Below, piece by piece: positions 36,514 to 45,616 of a stretch of 64,000 nucleotides of DNA. Origin of the DNA: an uncultured Lachnospiraceae bacterium (GTDB taxonomy: Bacteria; Bacillota; Clostridia; Lachnospirales; Lachnospiraceae); the NCBI GenBank assembly GCA_910576975.1, contig CAJTJY010000002.1:43436-107435 (forward strand), read 5' to 3'. Position 1 is the first letter of the stretch. Each line of letters opens with the position of its first letter. A model generated the notes under the pieces. The model searched no databases, was not told the DNA's origin, and saw nothing but the letters and a program-made list of their open reading frames with translations. Position numbers and translations under genes: made by a program.

Positions 36514-37632
36514 TTATAATCCATTGTCACTTTTCACTTCCCCGTATTCTAAAATATCAGCAATTCTTTTACATGCATATCCATCTCCATATGGATTGCT
36601 TGCATGTGACATCGCATTGTAAGATTCTTCATTTTCAAGGAGTTCTTTAAAACTCATGTAAATAACTTCTTCATTTGTTCCCACAAGCTTCAATGTCCCT
36701 GCTGCAATTCCCTCTGGCCTCTCCGTCGTATCACGCATGACAAGAACTGGCTTTCCTAAAGATGGAGCTTCTTCCTGTATTCCGCCACTGTCAGTCAAAA
36801 TCATAAAGCTCCTTGACAAAAAATTATGAAAATCCAGTACATCCAGCGGTTCAATGATATGAATCCTGTCGCAACCGCCAAGCTCTTCCTCTGCCGTCTG
36901 TCTGACTACTGGATTCATATGAATTGGATAAATGACTTTTACATCCAGATATTCATCCATGATACGCCGAATTGCGCGGAACATATGATGCATCGGTTCT
37001 CCAAGATTTTCTCTCCTGTGAGCGGTAACCATGATCAATTTGCTTCCTTGTGCCCACTCTAGCTCCTGATGGGAATAATCTTTTCTAACGGTTGTCTTCA
37101 ACGCATCAATCGCTGTATTGCCTGTAATATAAATATTCCCTGTATTCTTGCCTTCATTCAATAGATTCTTCTTAGACATCTCTGTTGGAGCAAAATGATA
37201 CTGAGAAATGATTCCCACTGCCTGGCGGTTAAATTCCTCTGGATATGGAGAACAGATATTATAAGTACGAAGCCCTGCCTCCACATGCCCCACGGGAATC
37301 TGCAAATAAAAACAAGCCAATGCAGTTACGAATGTCGTGGAAGTATCCCCATGCACGAGAACGACGTCTGGCCTCACCTCTTGCAACACTTCTTTGATTC
37401 TGTTCAAAATATTCGTTGTCACATCAAACAAAGTCTGACTCTCTTTCATAATTGATAAGTCAAAGTCAGGGACTACGCCAAAAGCTTCTAGTACCTGATC
37501 TAACATCTGTCTATGCTGCCCAGTCACACAGACAATTGTTTGAACCGTTTTTCTTGTCTTCAACTCATTTACCAATGGACACATCTTGATAGCTTCTGGA
37601 CGTGTGCCAAACACTAACATTATTTTCTTCAT
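36514..37632 (-). CDS. wecB: UDP-N-acetylglucosamine 2-epimerase (non-hydrolysing)
   Basis: A 372-residue cytosolic enzyme making UDP-ManNAc from UDP-GlcNAc. It opens KKIMLVFGTRPEAIKMCPLV. Family motifs are VHGDTSTTF, HVEAGLRTYNICSPYPEEFNRQ (landmark HVEAGLR), AHRRENLGEP and LTDSGGIQEEAPSLGKPVL. These are canonical for WecB/MnaA and separate it from the CapG paralogue. AGAAAGAGAAG precedes the ATG. The next gene upstream ends one base before it. It pairs with the UDP-ManNAc dehydrogenase at 44330 for ManNAcA synthesis. Confidence 0.92.
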   Translation of the reverse strand: MKKIMLVFGTRPEAIKMCPLVNELKTRKTVQTIVCVTGQHRQMLDQVLEAFGVVPDFDLSIMKESQTLFDVTTNILNRIKEVLQEVRPDVVLVHGDTSTTFVTALACFYLQIPVGHVEAGLRTYNICSPYPEEFNRQAVGIISQYHFAPTEMSKKNLLNEGKNTGNIYITGNTAIDALKTTVRKDYSHQELEWAQGSKLIMVTAHRRENLGEPMHHMFRAIRRIMDEYLDVKVIYPIHMNPVVRQTAEEELGGCDRIHIIEPLDVLDFHNFLSRSFMILTDSGGIQEEAPSLGKPVLVMRDTTERPEGIAAGTLKLVGTNEEVIYMSFKELLENEESYNAMSHASNPYGDGYACKRIADILEYGEVKSDNGL

Positions 37633-37633
37633 A

Positions 37634-38701
37634 TTACTTCTCTTTCTTTCTACGAATCATTTTTACGAAAGGTTCTTCGATACACTCAATTCTGATAATA
37701 TCAATGATTACGCATATAACATATATCAAAGGTATGCTAATCAATGCATGAATGTATAAATAATCAGAATTCCACATTTCTTTACATCTTAGCAACGTTC
37801 CCCACAACCATTGTCTCATTATGTCACTATTGGCATGTATAAGCAATACTCCAATAGTAGAACGGGCCATGGTATTAATTACCCTGCTATATTTTATCTC
37901 CACATTTTTAAAGAATAGAAAAGCCGCAACAGAAGTGGTTAACGCAAAAATCTTATTTGAATCTTCTATAAAAAAGAACATCAATCTTACATTTAACGCA
38001 GCGCTTAATTGTAGGCATATAAAAATGCTAACTATTGATATTATGCAGTTGAGTGAAAATACCCCCCCCCACAACTTTTTTTGTTCAAAGCATCTCATTG
38101 GGTGCAAGCGAATATAAGCCCCCAGTAAATATATAACAAAAAACCAACTAACATAACTAAACGATACTTCAAATCCAGGCAATGGATCAATAACCGTATA
38201 TATTATTAACAAAAGTAACAGAAGCATTCCATGTTGCTTTTTATCCATATCGCGAATCAGTATATTGATATATGGAATCAAAAAATAAAATACTATATAA
38301 CAGCTTACAAAATTTCTCGTAATTGAGGTCAGAGGAATACAAGCTTTCACAAATTCTATCACAGAAAATGTAACTTCTGGACTGAAAATCGTAAATAACA
38401 AATATATTATGATATTATAGAACTCTACTTCCAAAATTAATTTGAAATGTTTTTTAATATTGATCTCGGACATGCACATATAATATCCTGTAATTAAAAC
38501 AAAGCAATTAATCGCCGGCTTTCCAAACCAGCCAATGATCACAAGAAACATTGACTTGACGTCATTGGGATTCTCGTATATACGATCTAAAAGTCCTGAG
38601 TTATGTACATAATGTGATGCCACCAGGGAAATCATCAGCAAAATCCTAAAAAGTTCAATATTTGATTGTCTCAGCTTTACCTTTTGTTTCATACTTGACA
38701 T
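37634..38701 (-). CDS. Membrane acyltransferase (acyltransferase 3 family), contains a G9 tract
   Basis: A 355-residue polytopic membrane protein. The start SNIELFRILLMISLVASHYVHNS carries the family's His, followed by about ten membrane helices, as in OafA/WecH-type O-acyltransferases. Such enzymes add acetyl or other acyl groups to sugars of surface glycans. GGAGG stands before the ATG. A run of nine G bases at codons 211-213 (WGGV) lies between helices, so a one-base slip would truncate the protein near its middle. It lies in the capsule operon between a glycosyltransferase and wecB. The acyl donor and acceptor sugar are unknown. Confidence 0.8.
   Translation of the reverse strand: MSSMKQKVKLRQSNIELFRILLMISLVASHYVHNSGLLDRIYENPNDVKSMFLVIIGWFGKPAINCFVLITGYYMCMSEINIKKHFKLILEVEFYNIIIYLLFTIFSPEVTFSVIEFVKACIPLTSITRNFVSCYIVFYFLIPYINILIRDMDKKQHGMLLLLLLIIYTVIDPLPGFEVSFSYVSWFFVIYLLGAYIRLHPMRCFEQKKLWGGVFSLNCIISIVSIFICLQLSAALNVRLMFFFIEDSNKIFALTTSVAAFLFFKNVEIKYSRVINTMARSTIGVLLIHANSDIMRQWLWGTLLRCKEMWNSDYLYIHALISIPLIYVICVIIDIIRIECIEEPFVKMIRRKKEK
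38062..38070. repeat. Poly-C/G homopolymer (9) inside the acyltransferase gene
   Basis: Nine C on the given strand read as nine G on the coding strand, encoding Trp-Gly-Gly-Val with the flanking bases. It is a candidate slippage site. The current length leaves the gene open. Confidence 0.9.
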
Positions 38702-38721
38702 TTACGTTTCCTCCAAATATA

Positions 38722-39861
38722 TTAATTTCCCATGGTATATAATTTTTTCCATTCTTCCGACGAGCTTTCCCATGATGAATATGCCGCAATTAACTCCTGA
38801 TTCCCTTTCAAACGCATTTTTTGATCTTCTTGTAGCCCAAAAGCGACATACTTTTTTAACAGTTTTGGCAATTCATCAAATTCATGATATTCCCAATAAT
38901 AGATTCCCATTTTCTTAAATTCCTGATATTCAATCCAAGAAGGATTTAACAATAACTTCTTTGCAAAAAGATATTCTTGGACAGATGCTGATAAAGCATC
39001 TGTTCTCTGAGCATGAATAAATAGATCAGTAACCGTTCTTAACTTCATCGTCTCTGTATCATCCATAAATTCAGTAAATATCTTATATCCACACTCTATA
39101 TCCTTAAGACTCTGTTCTAATTCCAAAAGATATTCCGGCTTCAGACCATATGTCAATGGAAAAATCAAAAATATTTTCTTTCTTATATCAGCTGGCAGTC
39201 TCTTAATGGCATTGATGACCGGAATATGATTTTGCCCCTCGCTTCCATTGTATCCAATTGATATAATCTTTTTATCATTTGGAATTTCCCACTCTTCTCT
39301 GCATTTGTCTCTATTTATCAGACCATAATTGACTTTGCTCAATGCACTGATGCCAAATCGAATTGGTAACACTTTTTTAGCATATTTTTGTCCATAGACT
39401 GATTCGAACTTTTTTAGCAATTCCTTTGACGCCAAAGTGACATTATCTGACATTTCAATATATTTTTCATATGTTAACAATTCTTTATTATCTTTTCTTA
39501 GTAAATCACTCCCCCAAAAAGTAATGATTATTTTAGGAGAATATTTTTTTAGATATCTTAGCGCAAGCAACTTTCCTCGATTTACATAATGAACATGCAC
39601 AAAATCAAATCTGCCATATTTTTTCACTGCTCGACGAGTTTCCAATAAATATACCAAGAATCTCAATCTCGGGTTGCTGAGCAAAGTGCTTTTCTTACTA
39701 GGTAAACATACAATTTCAGATTTCACATCAAAAGCTGAGATTGAATATTTATCGTTTATAATTACGATCTTTCTTTGATCTTCATTTAGGACATTTTCAA
39801 CATATTTTTTTAGCCATATGGATTCCCAATCTCCCAGAATGAGAATTTTCTCTTTTTCCAT
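38722..39861 (-). CDS. GT-B glycosyltransferase
   Basis: A 379-residue cytosolic protein. The N-terminal half has KILILGDWESIWLKKYVENV, HVHYVNRGKLLALRYLKKY and IITFWGSDLLRKDN (about 105-118). The C-terminal half has ISIGYNGSEGQNHIPVI (about 200-216) and FIHAQRTDALSASVQEYLFAKKLLL, a nucleotide-binding E-x7-E-like region of GT4/Fuc4NAc-transferase-type enzymes. GGAG precedes the ATG. It lies between the amidotransferase-like gene and the acyltransferase gene. Sugar and acceptor are unknown. Confidence 0.72.
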   Translation of the reverse strand: MEKEKILILGDWESIWLKKYVENVLNEDQRKIVIINDKYSISAFDVKSEIVCLPSKKSTLLSNPRLRFLVYLLETRRAVKKYGRFDFVHVHYVNRGKLLALRYLKKYSPKIIITFWGSDLLRKDNKELLTYEKYIEMSDNVTLASKELLKKFESVYGQKYAKKVLPIRFGISALSKVNYGLINRDKCREEWEIPNDKKIISIGYNGSEGQNHIPVINAIKRLPADIRKKIFLIFPLTYGLKPEYLLELEQSLKDIECGYKIFTEFMDDTETMKLRTVTDLFIHAQRTDALSASVQEYLFAKKLLLNPSWIEYQEFKKMGIYYWEYHEFDELPKLLKKYVAFGLQEDQKMRLKGNQELIAAYSSWESSSEEWKKLYTMGN

Positions 39862-39902
39862 CTTCTACTCCTCTCTAAATGTTCAATACTTACTTTTGAA
39901 GC

Positions 39903-41534
39903 TTATTCATCAACATACATTTTTACTGCCGCCAACGCCGTTAATGCCATGCTCTTATCTCGTGCATTTCCTTGTTGATATAACATTTTGACCATTTCCG
40001 TTAATTCAGGATATTGTTCCAGTAACTTTAAATTGTCCAAATAATAATTATCCATAAAATTTTTAATTACCAGATTATTTTTATACCAATGATCCAAGGG
40101 GTTCATATTATTTTTATTAGCAATATGTAAATATTGTCTCAGTTTAAATAAAACCTTTAGACAAAATATTCTTAATGAAAGCATTGCCTTATTCGCATCT
40201 ACTCTACACATGCTTTTGTCTTCAACAATCTTAAACGCATCTGGATAACATTTTTTTACCCATTTTTGCAATATTTTACCTTTTACTCTTTTTTCTAGAG
40301 GAATAGATAAAAAGTAATCATAAAAATCAACGTCTGCATACGGAGAAGCAGACTCCATTGTATTATGACGAATTAAAAGCGTACTAAATCCTGCTCTGAT
40401 TCCTCTGCATAACAACGTAAACATCTCATTATTTTCATAATTCTCTAAAATACTACTGTCTAAATAACTGTCTGGAATAACCCTGGACAATCGCATTCCC
40501 TTTTCAAATGAAGCTGGTTGATGCTTATAGTACTTTTCTCCTGGAAAAGCTCCATCATGGATATCTCCCAATAATCCGCCATGCTCTAGGCCAAAATATT
40601 CAAAATTCAAATTATGAACGATATTGTTTACCCCTGTCGTAGCCGAATATAAGCTTAATCCATAATTACTTTTTACAATTTCTTCCAAATTGGTGAGATA
40701 ATTGGCATGATTAAGTGGAAAATAAACCAAATCATATCCCAAATCCTGATACAATTTCATCGTAACTTTGAATTCGTTGCTTTCAAACTGGCTAAATGTG
40801 ACATTTGAAATATTTGTATATCCCATAGACTTTGCCACATAATTTATCACTCTGCAATCAAGTCCCCCGCTTAAATCAACTAATGAGCGCTTATCATACT
40901 CTTTATCTTTTTCAAGTCCCATGGTAATGGCATTTCGAAATAACTTATCTAGTTTTTGAATCATGACTTCTTCGCTATCACTCGTTGTATCCCTATTAGA
41001 AAACTTATGATAACACTCAAAACTAATGTTATTATTTTGCAAATCCCAGTGAGCTAATGTTCCCAAATCTAATCTTTTTATTGTCTCAACATATGTGCAG
41101 TCCTCTATCATATATCCAAATGTAAGCATATATTTTACAGCATTAGTGCACAATTTTCTCTTCATACCATTCTGTGTATAGACATTGCTTATCATATTAA
41201 AATTAGAAGAAATGACCACCACATCTGCACAATTTGAATAGAAAACCCCACGTTCTCCTAAATGATCTGTAAAAACTGTAATCCTCTTATCAGCTTTATA
41301 AAATATAAATCCATTAAAGGATCCTCTGAGCAATTTAGGAAAGCACTCTTTCTCATCAATCCATTTTATTACTGTTTCTTTCCAAGTGCCATTTTGGGAC
41401 AGACTCGATTTATTAAGTATTACCCCGTCAAGACATACAATGTACTTTTCTGTTTCAAAGAAAAGTTTATCATTAATGAATTGATTATTATGTTTATATG
41501 CAAAGCAATACCCCCCCCCCGAACATAGTTTCAT
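39903..41534 (-). CDS. Asparagine synthase-like amidotransferase with a G10 tract near the start
   Basis: A 543-residue protein with a class II glutaminase-like N-terminus (from CLDGVILNKSSL to ITVFTDHLGERGVFY) but no N-terminal Cys nucleophile. A synthetase domain has the PP-loop VDLSGGLDCRV (about 216-226) and a late SPYADVDFYDYFLSIP. AsnB-like enzymes in capsule loci are thought to amidate uronic acids. The ATG at 41534 has AGGA eight bases before it; another ATG at 41540 is closer to the site. Codons 5-8 are a run of ten G bases (SGGG), so slippage would abort translation at once. It follows the flippase gene. Confidence 0.75.
   Translation of the reverse strand: MKLCSGGGYCFAYKHNNQFINDKLFFETEKYIVCLDGVILNKSSLSQNGTWKETVIKWIDEKECFPKLLRGSFNGFIFYKADKRITVFTDHLGERGVFYSNCADVVVISSNFNMISNVYTQNGMKRKLCTNAVKYMLTFGYMIEDCTYVETIKRLDLGTLAHWDLQNNNISFECYHKFSNRDTTSDSEEVMIQKLDKLFRNAITMGLEKDKEYDKRSLVDLSGGLDCRVINYVAKSMGYTNISNVTFSQFESNEFKVTMKLYQDLGYDLVYFPLNHANYLTNLEEIVKSNYGLSLYSATTGVNNIVHNLNFEYFGLEHGGLLGDIHDGAFPGEKYYKHQPASFEKGMRLSRVIPDSYLDSSILENYENNEMFTLLCRGIRAGFSTLLIRHNTMESASPYADVDFYDYFLSIPLEKRVKGKILQKWVKKCYPDAFKIVEDKSMCRVDANKAMLSLRIFCLKVLFKLRQYLHIANKNNMNPLDHWYKNNLVIKNFMDNYYLDNLKLLEQYPELTEMVKMLYQQGNARDKSMALTALAAVKMYVDE
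41511..41520. repeat. Poly-C/G homopolymer (10) at the 5' end of the amidotransferase-like gene
   Basis: Ten C on the given strand are ten G in codons 5-8 of the gene at 39903-41534. The position within the first 25 bases is typical of an on/off switch. Length 10 keeps the frame open. Confidence 0.92.
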
Positions 41535-41644
41535 AATCATTTTCCTGCAATTTAAAATTTTTTTGAGTGATAATCCAACCTGTCATCATTTCCTCCAATT
41601 TTATTCATAATCAGCTTTTCTATATGCATTCTTCACAATCAATT

Positions 41645-42922
41645 TTATAATTTTTTCTTTATCCAATATTTAAAATACGATATCGCAAAAACTGCCGATA
41701 CAATAGAAACTGTAATTGTCGCATAAGCTGCACCAACAGAACCATATCTTTTAATAAGTACGCAGTTTAATATAATATTTAATGCACTGCAGAAAATTGT
41801 TCTAATTAAGTTGATATTTACTTTTTTGATAGCAACCATGACATTGCCTAAAACCATATTAAATGTCCCTGAAATCAAATAATTGAATACAAGCATTCTT
41901 AACACAAGCACAGCGTCTCTATATTTATTTCCCCATAAAACAGCAACAATAAATGGCGCTAAAATTATAATCGCTATGGAAACACATACATTTAATCCAA
42001 AAACTCCTGCCAGTAATTTATTGGTGTTCTTTTGCAGCCAATGCGGATTATCATTATGCTCCACAAAATATGGAAATATAAATACCATAATGCTTGACGG
42101 AATAAATGTAAGGGCTGTTGGAATTTGCGTAGCTACTTTATATGTTGCCACTATTGCCGGATCCCCTATGAAATGATTAATACAAGTAACATCTAAAAGC
42201 ATCATTAGTGTAGAAGTAAAATTTGTCAGGCAACATACAATTGAATATTTTAAGATTTCTTTTTTTAATTTTATATTTATTGGAGCAATATTTCCACTGT
42301 TTACTGTTTCTTTCTGTTTTGAAAAAGTATACGAAATCACACCTGTTAATGCATGTTTTCCATACAATGCCACAATATACCCTTCGATCCCATAGCTCTT
42401 GGATAACACAAACGCTAAAATCAAAAACACTACTGATGAAGAGACATTGGAAAGCATAAAATGACGGTTGTCCCTAGCGACTCTAAGTTTAATTTGCATA
42501 TAGTTGCCGACAAAGGCAACAAGCGGCCAGCCAGACATCCATATCAAGTAATTTCTGGCTGGAATACCGAGTAAGAATCTCGAAAATATAGGGATGAAAA
42601 AAAGAAGTACTATATTAAAAATCTCTCCTGCTTTAAGACAAAATGAGTAGATCGCGCTTTTTTCCGTTTCCACTCTTTTTTCAGAACAATATTGCAGCAC
42701 CCCATTGGTTAACCCCAATCCTATGAATACTGCAATATATCCGTAAATATTATATGCAACCGCATAATATCCATAATCCTCTTTGGAAAATTGACGTACA
42801 ATTACAATAGAGACAATGAATGCGATAAACTCACTAAAAACCGAACTCAGAAAAATATCACTTAATCCTTTTTTATGAAGGTTCTTTAGAAGTTCAGCAA
42901 GATATCCTATTTTATTTTTCAT
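41645..42922 (-). CDS. wzx: Wzx-type polysaccharide flippase
   Basis: A 425-residue integral membrane protein with about twelve helices and no soluble domain, of the MOP/MATE-like polysaccharide exporter family. N-terminal landmarks are FLSSVFSEFIAFIVSIVIV and QFSKEDYGYYAVAYNIYGY, typical of Wzx. It should flip the polyprenyl-linked repeat unit across the membrane. Its ATG overlaps the end of the polymerase gene by 11 bases. Wzx plus Wzy shows that the locus uses the Wzx/Wzy-dependent route. Confidence 0.85.
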   Translation of the reverse strand: MKNKIGYLAELLKNLHKKGLSDIFLSSVFSEFIAFIVSIVIVRQFSKEDYGYYAVAYNIYGYIAVFIGLGLTNGVLQYCSEKRVETEKSAIYSFCLKAGEIFNIVLLFFIPIFSRFLLGIPARNYLIWMSGWPLVAFVGNYMQIKLRVARDNRHFMLSNVSSSVVFLILAFVLSKSYGIEGYIVALYGKHALTGVISYTFSKQKETVNSGNIAPINIKLKKEILKYSIVCCLTNFTSTLMMLLDVTCINHFIGDPAIVATYKVATQIPTALTFIPSSIMVFIFPYFVEHNDNPHWLQKNTNKLLAGVFGLNVCVSIAIIILAPFIVAVLWGNKYRDAVLVLRMLVFNYLISGTFNMVLGNVMVAIKKVNINLIRTIFCSALNIILNCVLIKRYGSVGAAYATITVSIVSAVFAISYFKYWIKKKL

Positions 42923-44276
42923 TTTCTATTTTTATCCTTCTCTTTTTCGTAGTTCTATTTATTACAATGACAATGATTAAAAGGAATAAATTTGACGGTA
43001 TCACCGTTGATAAATCATTACTTGTAATCAATGAATACGCAAAAAAACACATTCTAAATTTGAGAATCGTGTATTGATTTGATATTTTATCAAACGTCAT
43101 ATCTATCCAACGTAATATTCTGGTATATACTAAGCAATTAACTACGATTCCTATGATTGAACCTTGGAAATATCCATATGAAATAAAATCTACTGGCGTT
43201 CCGCCAAGAGTTAAACCTGCATCCAGATAATATTTTGAAACGGATGTCGTTACTAATGTTATGCTTGGTATGGAGATTCCAACTGACATAAATAATCTTT
43301 CTGGCAATAACGTAAAAATCCATGTTATATAATCTGTGCAGTACCTAAAGCCATACATCGCCACCATCTTTGACACACCTAATAAATTAGCGTAAGGGTA
43401 TGCTAAATCTGAAGCAGTTGCAAATACGTTATCGACCATTCTATAATTCAGATTGCTAAATAGCGGTCTGCCTAATGCCAAATTTCCTAAAACGACCTCT
43501 AAGGAACTTGATGTAAAAAAGATCCCCAGGAATGCGACAACAACTATCCAACTTACTTTCTTCCCATGCTCTTTCAAGAATGCAAATGCCAAGCATCCAA
43601 AAAACACCAAAAAGGCGGCTCTTCCGGATTCAAAAACAAGGTATAAAACTGAAAGTATGAAACTTGTTGTCACATAAAATAAGTGCCTTTTATGCTCCTT
43701 GCTTGATACATAAAAACAAAAAAAGCTTCCCGTCACAAATACCGATAATGTTTTACATATTGCGCCTAAAGAGCTCAGGTATTGAGCATTATCTATTCTA
43801 TACCCTCTGATTGTACTTCCTAAAGCCAATGCGCTACTAATCCCTCCCAATTCGAGGAAGAGCATACATAAACTGGCTCCGCCAATGAGAAGAAAAATTT
43901 TCCCCATGGTATAAACTGACTTTTCTAACGCCTTTTCGTCATAGACGGATTCGTTATTTTTATTTATAGGCTTATCTGATAGTTTGAATCTTATATTCAA
44001 AAACGCATAAAAAACAATTAAGGTTCCTGCAGTCATTATATATGCCGCAGTCTGTTCTTCCGTTGTAGAATTTTGAATTATATCTAAATACGCAGAGGAA
44101 TTTGTCAGACCTTTTGCTATATAGAATATCAATTGTAGTATTAAGGGTACAACAATATAATACACTACAAAAGTAATGTAAAAAACGGTTGATACGATTC
44201 CCCTTTTGGTTCTCATCTTAAATGTTAACAATATGATTGCTAAAATCAAAAGTATGATATATGCCAAAATAAACAT
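42912..44276 (-). CDS. wzy: Wzy-type repeat-unit polymerase
   Basis: A 454-residue integral membrane protein with about eleven helices and a large extracellular loop between about 260 and 350 (FSNLNYRMVDNVFATASDLAYPYANL landmarks). Sequence conservation is low, as usual for Wzy. Topology and position between wzx and the dehydrogenase gene support the call. It should join repeat units outside the membrane. AAAGGGAA precedes the ATG. Confidence 0.78.
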   Translation of the reverse strand: MFILAYIILLILAIILLTFKMRTKRGIVSTVFYITFVVYYIVVPLILQLIFYIAKGLTNSSAYLDIIQNSTTEEQTAAYIMTAGTLIVFYAFLNIRFKLSDKPINKNNESVYDEKALEKSVYTMGKIFLLIGGASLCMLFLELGGISSALALGSTIRGYRIDNAQYLSSLGAICKTLSVFVTGSFFCFYVSSKEHKRHLFYVTTSFILSVLYLVFESGRAAFLVFFGCLAFAFLKEHGKKVSWIVVVAFLGIFFTSSSLEVVLGNLALGRPLFSNLNYRMVDNVFATASDLAYPYANLLGVSKMVAMYGFRYCTDYITWIFTLLPERLFMSVGISIPSITLVTTSVSKYYLDAGLTLGGTPVDFISYGYFQGSIIGIVVNCLVYTRILRWIDMTFDKISNQYTILKFRMCFFAYSLITSNDLSTVIPSNLFLLIIVIVINRTTKKRRIKIENEK

Positions 44277-44329
44277 TTTTAATTCCCTTTATAATTATAG
44301 TTAGAAGTTAAGACATTATCAAGATATTC

Positions 44330-45553
44330 CTATAATTTGTAGCTTTTTGGAAGATCAATAATGTTGTGACAATCCAGCACGATTTTGTCTTTTAACTTCT
44401 CAACGTTTTCTCTAATTTCACTATGTTTAACCATAACGACTATCAAATCGATATCATTTAAAAATTTTTCTAAATCATGATATTGATTGGCTACAACGTC
44501 ATTCTTAATAAACGGATCATACACTTTAACCAGATTCTGAGACAAATGCTTTTCCATATTTTCTAACATCTGCAAAGTGGGGCTCTCTCTCATATCGTCT
44601 ACATCTTCTTTATATGTAAGTCCATATAGACCAACACGCCCCACATCGGTAACATTGTTCTCTTTCATAATATTATAAATGCGTTCTAATACAAATTCCG
44701 GCATTCCATCATTAATTTTCCTTGCCGCAAGGATAATGTTTGCGAGACCCGGATAATCTCCTACTAAAAACCAAGGATCTACAGAAATACAGTGTCCGCC
44801 CACCCCTGGCCCCGGCGATAAAATATTTACTCGTGGATGATGATTCGCTATACGAATAATTTCATATACATCCATATTATCGCTACGACAGATTTTTGCT
44901 AATTCATTCGCAAATGCGATATTGATATCCCGAAATGTATTTTCAACTACTTTTGTCATTTCAGCAGTACGAATATCTGTTACAATGATTTCTCCCTCGC
45001 AAAATGAAGCATAAAGTTTTTTTACCGTTTCACCGATCTCTCTTGAATCTGCTCCAATCGTCCTACTATTATGTTTTAATTCATATACCATATTTCCAGG
45101 AATAATTCTTTCCGGCGCATGAACAAGATTGATATCTTCACCGATAATGAAACCGTTCTCCTCGATAATGGGCCTGACAAATTTATCTATTGTCCCTGGT
45201 GAAATTGTGGATTCAATAACAACAGTAGCTCCCTTTGGACAGACTTCCATAACGCTTTTTACTGCCGCTACAACATAACAAGCATCAATTTTCTTGCTGA
45301 ATTTATTGTAAGGAGTTGGTACTGCCACAATATACATATCAGTTGATATATATTCATTAGAAAATGTAATGCCGGCTTTTACTGCATGAAAAAAGAGCTC
45401 TTCAAGTCCCTCCTCTTCAAATGTTGTCTTACCTGCATTTAGGGTATCTACTAACTCTTTATTGTAATCGGTTCCAACTACTTCTATCCCATGTGATGCA
45501 AACATTAAAGCTGTTGGGAGTCCAATATAACCTAGTCCTACCACGTTAATCAT
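44330..45553 (-). CDS. wecC: UDP-N-acetyl-D-mannosaminuronate dehydrogenase
   Basis: A 407-residue nucleotide-sugar dehydrogenase. NAD motif INVVGLGYIGLPTALMFA, then VAVPTPYN, VVIESTISPGT, NLVHAPERIIPG and the catalytic GPGVGGHCISVDPWFL (about 250-265). This set is characteristic of WecC, which oxidises UDP-ManNAc to UDP-ManNAcA, rather than of Ugd. GAAGGAAA precedes the ATG. It pairs with the wecB-like gene at 36514. A UDP-GalNAc or UDP-GlcNAc dehydrogenase role cannot be excluded. Confidence 0.82.
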   Translation of the reverse strand: MINVVGLGYIGLPTALMFASHGIEVVGTDYNKELVDTLNAGKTTFEEEGLEELFFHAVKAGITFSNEYISTDMYIVAVPTPYNKFSKKIDACYVVAAVKSVMEVCPKGATVVIESTISPGTIDKFVRPIIEENGFIIGEDINLVHAPERIIPGNMVYELKHNSRTIGADSREIGETVKKLYASFCEGEIIVTDIRTAEMTKVVENTFRDINIAFANELAKICRSDNMDVYEIIRIANHHPRVNILSPGPGVGGHCISVDPWFLVGDYPGLANIILAARKINDGMPEFVLERIYNIMKENNVTDVGRVGLYGLTYKEDVDDMRESPTLQMLENMEKHLSQNLVKVYDPFIKNDVVANQYHDLEKFLNDIDLIVVMVKHSEIRENVEKLKDKIVLDCHNIIDLPKSYKL

Positions 45554-45616
45554 TATTTTTCCTTCTTTCCACTACATAATATTTATAATGCACATCTATC
45601 ATCCATTTTCTAGTCA

